A stretch of DNA of 64,000 nt, taken from Kordiimonas aquimaris. Its GTDB lineage: Bacteria > Pseudomonadota > Alphaproteobacteria > Sphingomonadales > Kordiimonadaceae. Location: contig NZ_JAOBPO010000004.1 in NCBI RefSeq assembly GCF_025574485.1, positions 248,001-312,000 on the forward strand, read 5' to 3'. Numbering within the stretch: the first letter of the stretch is position 1; every line of letters begins with the position of its first letter. Of this stretch, positions 61,673 to 64,000 are shown one piece after another. Both the position numbers and the translations under genes were made by a program. The notes below the pieces were generated by a model. It searched no databases and had not been told where the DNA came from. It saw only the letters and a list, made by a program, of their open reading frames with translations.

Positions 61673-64000
61673 GCAAGCCAATCGCGCAGTTTATTAACGT
61701 TGGTGAACGCACCAATGTTGCAGGATCAGCCAGATTCAAAAAGCTAATCTTTGAAGATGACTATGAAGAAGCAGTATCGGTTGCTCGTCACCAGGTGGAA
61801 GGCGGCGCGCAGATCATCGACATCAATATGGACGATGCGATGCTGGATGCAGAAGATGCGATGGTTAAATATTTGAACCGTATCGCGGCAGAGCCAGATA
61901 TCGCACGTGTGCCGGTGATGGTTGACAGTTCTAAATGGTCAGTTATTGAAGCTGGCTTGAAGTGTGTGCAAGGTAAAGCGATCGTAAACTCGATCAGTTT
62001 GAAAGAGGGGCGCGAGCCCTTTGTGCAACAGGCCAAACGGGTCATGAGATACGGCGCTGCTGTTGTGGTTATGGCGTTTGACGAAGATGGTCAGGCCGAC
62101 ACTGTCGAGCGCAAGTTTGAGATTTGTAAGCGCTCATATAACATCCTCGTAAATGAAATTGGTTTTCCAGCCGAAGATATTATCTTTGATCCGAATATTT
62201 TTGCTGTCGCAACTGGTATCGAAGAACATAACAACTACGGCGTGGATTTCATTGAAGCGACGCGCTTGATTAAAACGCATTTACCTTATGCAAAGGTATC
62301 TGGCGGTGTATCAAACGTTTCTTTCTCATTTCGCGGCAATAACCCAGTACGCGAAGCCATGCATAGTGTATTTTTGTATCATGCCGTCCGTGCGGGTATG
62401 GACATGGGTATTGTCAATGCTGGGCAGCTCACGGTTTATTCTGATATCCCTCCCAACCTGAAGGAAGCCGTTGAAGATGTAATTCTTAATCGTCGCCCTG
62501 ACGCAACCGAGCGTTTGCTTGATGTTGCTGAAGAATTTAAAGGGCAAGGCGGTGCAAAGCGCGTCGAAGATCTATCGTGGCGCGAAGGATCAATCGAGAA
62601 ACGCCTTGAACATGCGCTGGTTAAAGGCATTTCAGATTTTGTTGAAGAAGACGCTGAAGAGGCCCGGCAACAGTTTGATCGTCCTATTCAAGTGATCGAA
62701 GGGCCATTGATGGACGGCATGAATGTCGTTGGTGATTTGTTCGGCGCTGGTGAAATGTTCCTGCCGCAAGTGGTGAAATCTGCCCGTGTGATGAAGCAGG
62801 CTGTTAACTATCTGCAGCCATTTATCGAAGACGAAAAAGAAGAAGGCGCCAAAGCCAAGGGCAAGATTGTTATGGCGACCGTGAAAGGTGATGTTCATGA
62901 TATCGGCAAGAACATTGTTGGTGTTGTGCTGCAATGCAATAACTTTGAAGTAATTGATCTGGGCGTGATGGTGCCTTGGCAAGACATTCTCAAGGCTGCC
63001 AAAGAACATGATGCCGATATGATTGGATTGTCCGGACTTATTACACCTTCACTTGATGAAATGGTAACGGTTGCCGCTGAAATGGAACGGTCTGGTTTTA
63101 CCATGCCGCTTTTGATCGGTGGCGCGACAACAAGTCGTGTTCATACCGCCGTTAAGATTGCACCGCAGTATTCTGGACCTGTTGTTCACGTGCTGGACGC
63201 ATCGCGCGCAGTTGGCGTGGCCAGTAAGCTGATTTCGGATGATCAAAAGGCCGCTTATGTTGATGAAGTGCGCGCAGATTATGATGATATACGTGAAAAA
63301 AGACTGGCGAAGCCCAAAGTAGACAGACTGGTAAGCCTTGAGGTTGCTCGCGCAAATGCGGCGCCTGTTTCCTTTGCTGATTATACACCGACCGAGCCAA
63401 GTTTTATCGGCACCAAGGTGTTTGATGATTACCCGCTTGATGATCTTGTGGACTGCATTGATTGGACACCGTTTTTCCGTACGTGGGAGCTGGCTGGTAA
63501 CTATCCGGCAATCCTTAACGATGCAGTAGTTGGGGAAAGTGCTCGTGATTTGTTTGCGGATGCACAGGCCATGCTAAGACGCATCGTTGATGAAAAATGG
63601 CTAACCGCTAAAGGTGTAGTTGGGTTCTGGAGAGCGGAACGGTGCGGTGATAATGTTCTATTGTTTGATCAGGATGGTAAAACGCCTTTATCGAAGGTTC
63701 ATTTTCTTCGTCAACAAGTGACGAAACGGGCTGGGCGTGCCAATGATTGCCTCGCTGACCTTATAGCTGAAGCCCATGGCCCGGATGACTGGATGGGTGG
63801 TTTTATCGTAACTGCCGGACACGGTATTGATCAGCATGTGCAGCGCTACAAAGCTGCACACGATGATTACAATGAGATATTGCTGAAGGCGTTGGCAGAC
63901 CGACTAGCAGAAGCCTTTGCTGAGCGTATGCATGAACGCGTACGTAAAGAGTTGTGGGGTTATGCACCAAATGAAGCATTGTCTAGCGAAGATATTATTA
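61669..64000 (+). CDS. metH: Methionine synthase, folate-, B12- and activation domains (split MetH), cut at window end
   Basis: The frame starts at ATG 61669 and is open to the window edge (777 complete codons seen). In order it has the folate-binding domain ([20 protein letters not shown], then [13 protein letters not shown]), the cobalamin cap ([20 protein letters not shown]), the B12-binding domain with D-x-H-x-x-G ([16 protein letters not shown]), and most of the AdoMet activation domain ([28 protein letters not shown]). The last tens of residues are missing only because the window ends. It is coupled to the first metH gene by the ATGA overlap. Confidence 0.95.
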   Translation, partial: MSKPIAQFINVGERTNVAGSARFKKLIFEDDYEEAVSVARHQVEGGAQIIDINMDDAMLDAEDAMVKYLNRIAAEPDIARVPVMVDSSKWSVIEAGLKCVQGKAIVNSISLKEGREPFVQQAKRVMRYGAAVVVMAFDEDGQADTVERKFEICKRSYNILVNEIGFPAEDIIFDPNIFAVATGIEEHNNYGVDFIEATRLIKTHLPYAKVSGGVSNVSFSFRGNNPVREAMHSVFLYHAVRAGMDMGIVNAGQLTVYSDIPPNLKEAVEDVILNRRPDATERLLDVAEEFKGQGGAKRVEDLSWREGSIEKRLEHALVKGISDFVEEDAEEARQQFDRPIQVIEGPLMDGMNVVGDLFGAGEMFLPQVVKSARVMKQAVNYLQPFIEDEKEEGAKAKGKIVMATVKGDVHDIGKNIVGVVLQCNNFEVIDLGVMVPWQDILKAAKEHDADMIGLSGLITPSLDEMVTVAAEMERSGFTMPLLIGGATTSRVHTAVKIAPQYSGPVVHVLDASRAVGVASKLISDDQKAAYVDEVRADYDDIREKRLAKPKVDRLVSLEVARANAAPVSFADYTPTEPSFIGTKVFDDYPLDDLVDCIDWTPFFRTWELAGNYPAILNDAVVGESARDLFADAQAMLRRIVDEKWLTAKGVVGFWRAERCGDNVLLFDQDGKTPLSKVHFLRQQVTKRAGRANDCLADLIAEAHGPDDWMGGFIVTAGHGIDQHVQRYKAAHDDYNEILLKALADRLAEAFAERMHERVRKELWGYAPNEALSSEDII

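Noticed and set aside
61660-61680. Possible frameshift in metH
   Set aside because: The overlap is a clean ATGA, the second gene begins at the domain border, and split MetH is known in the class.

Overview
The window is a stretch of alphaproteobacterial chromosome of moderate GC; hand-counted lines of core genes give about 50%. Evidence for this placement: a CcrM-type GANTC methyltransferase next to rnhB; the neighbourhoods ispH-thrB-rnhA, mutY-DUF721-dsbA-smc and atpI-B-E-F'-F (an F0 operon apart from F1); a two-gene MetH behind a fused ArsR-methyltransferase regulator; and PA0069-type radical SAM and PhyH proteins. Gene content would fit a marine, Kordiimonas-like member, but no rRNA or other marker gene is present to prove the genus.

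Layout. 1-600: tail of a sodium:solute symporter. 627-3299 (minus): a small unknown gene, then rnhA, thrB and ispH (ispH and thrB share a base, thrB and rnhA overlap by 11). 3597-4103: a lipoprotein. 4174-8996: the glycine cleavage operon gcvT-gcvH-gcvPA-gcvPB behind a promoter and a tandem glycine riboswitch, with an intrinsic terminator between gcvH and gcvPA. 9097-10293: a REC-EAL protein with degenerate receiver and EAL residues. 10298-12368: an ornithine-cyclodeaminase-like gene and an aminotransferase. 12505-15032: a ZnuD-like TonB receptor and a small Cys/His exported protein. 15117-20599: radical SAM, old yellow enzyme, periplasmic glutathione peroxidase, PhyH oxygenase and rmuC. 20600-22816: small genes and a candidate sRNA with two CTCCC loops.

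22820-25932: a kinase-like protein, rnhB and ccrM; the ccrM promoter carries five GANTC sites in 51 bp. 26133-28049: a soluble PAS-PAS-PAS-MCP chemoreceptor split by one in-frame amber codon. 28136-36546: an ABM protein, an exported propeller protein, mutY, a DUF721 gene, two tandem DsbA-like oxidoreductases and smc. 36604-39341: the F0 ATP synthase operon. 39480-41967: a monooxygenase-like protein, a CDF cation transporter, an ArsC/Spx-like protein and a PhzF protein.

41974-44471: two tandem cassettes, each an ECF sigma gene plus a small membrane protein. Each is preceded by the same ECF-type promoter signature (GAACC-N16-CGT), and a cytosolic glutathione peroxidase follows the second. 44496-54651: an exported truncated globin, a DJ-1 family protein, an amidohydrolase, an NSS transporter, an epoxide-hydrolase-like enzyme, a binding protein plus LysE exporter, GST, GFA and ettA. 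54725-57527: an AT-richer MBOAT/SGNH-like O-acylation pair. 57737-58516: mlaA. 58679-64000: a methionine-cycle operon with a near-perfect palindrome, an ArsR-methyltransferase regulator, metF, and metH in two overlapping genes, the second cut by the window end.

The observations most worth following are the duplicated ECF cassettes with matching promoters, the amber-interrupted chemoreceptor, the GANTC cluster over the ccrM promoter, the two-loop CTCCC RNA candidate and the acidic-loop zinc-type receptor. No tRNA, rRNA, CRISPR array, insertion sequence or prophage was recognised.
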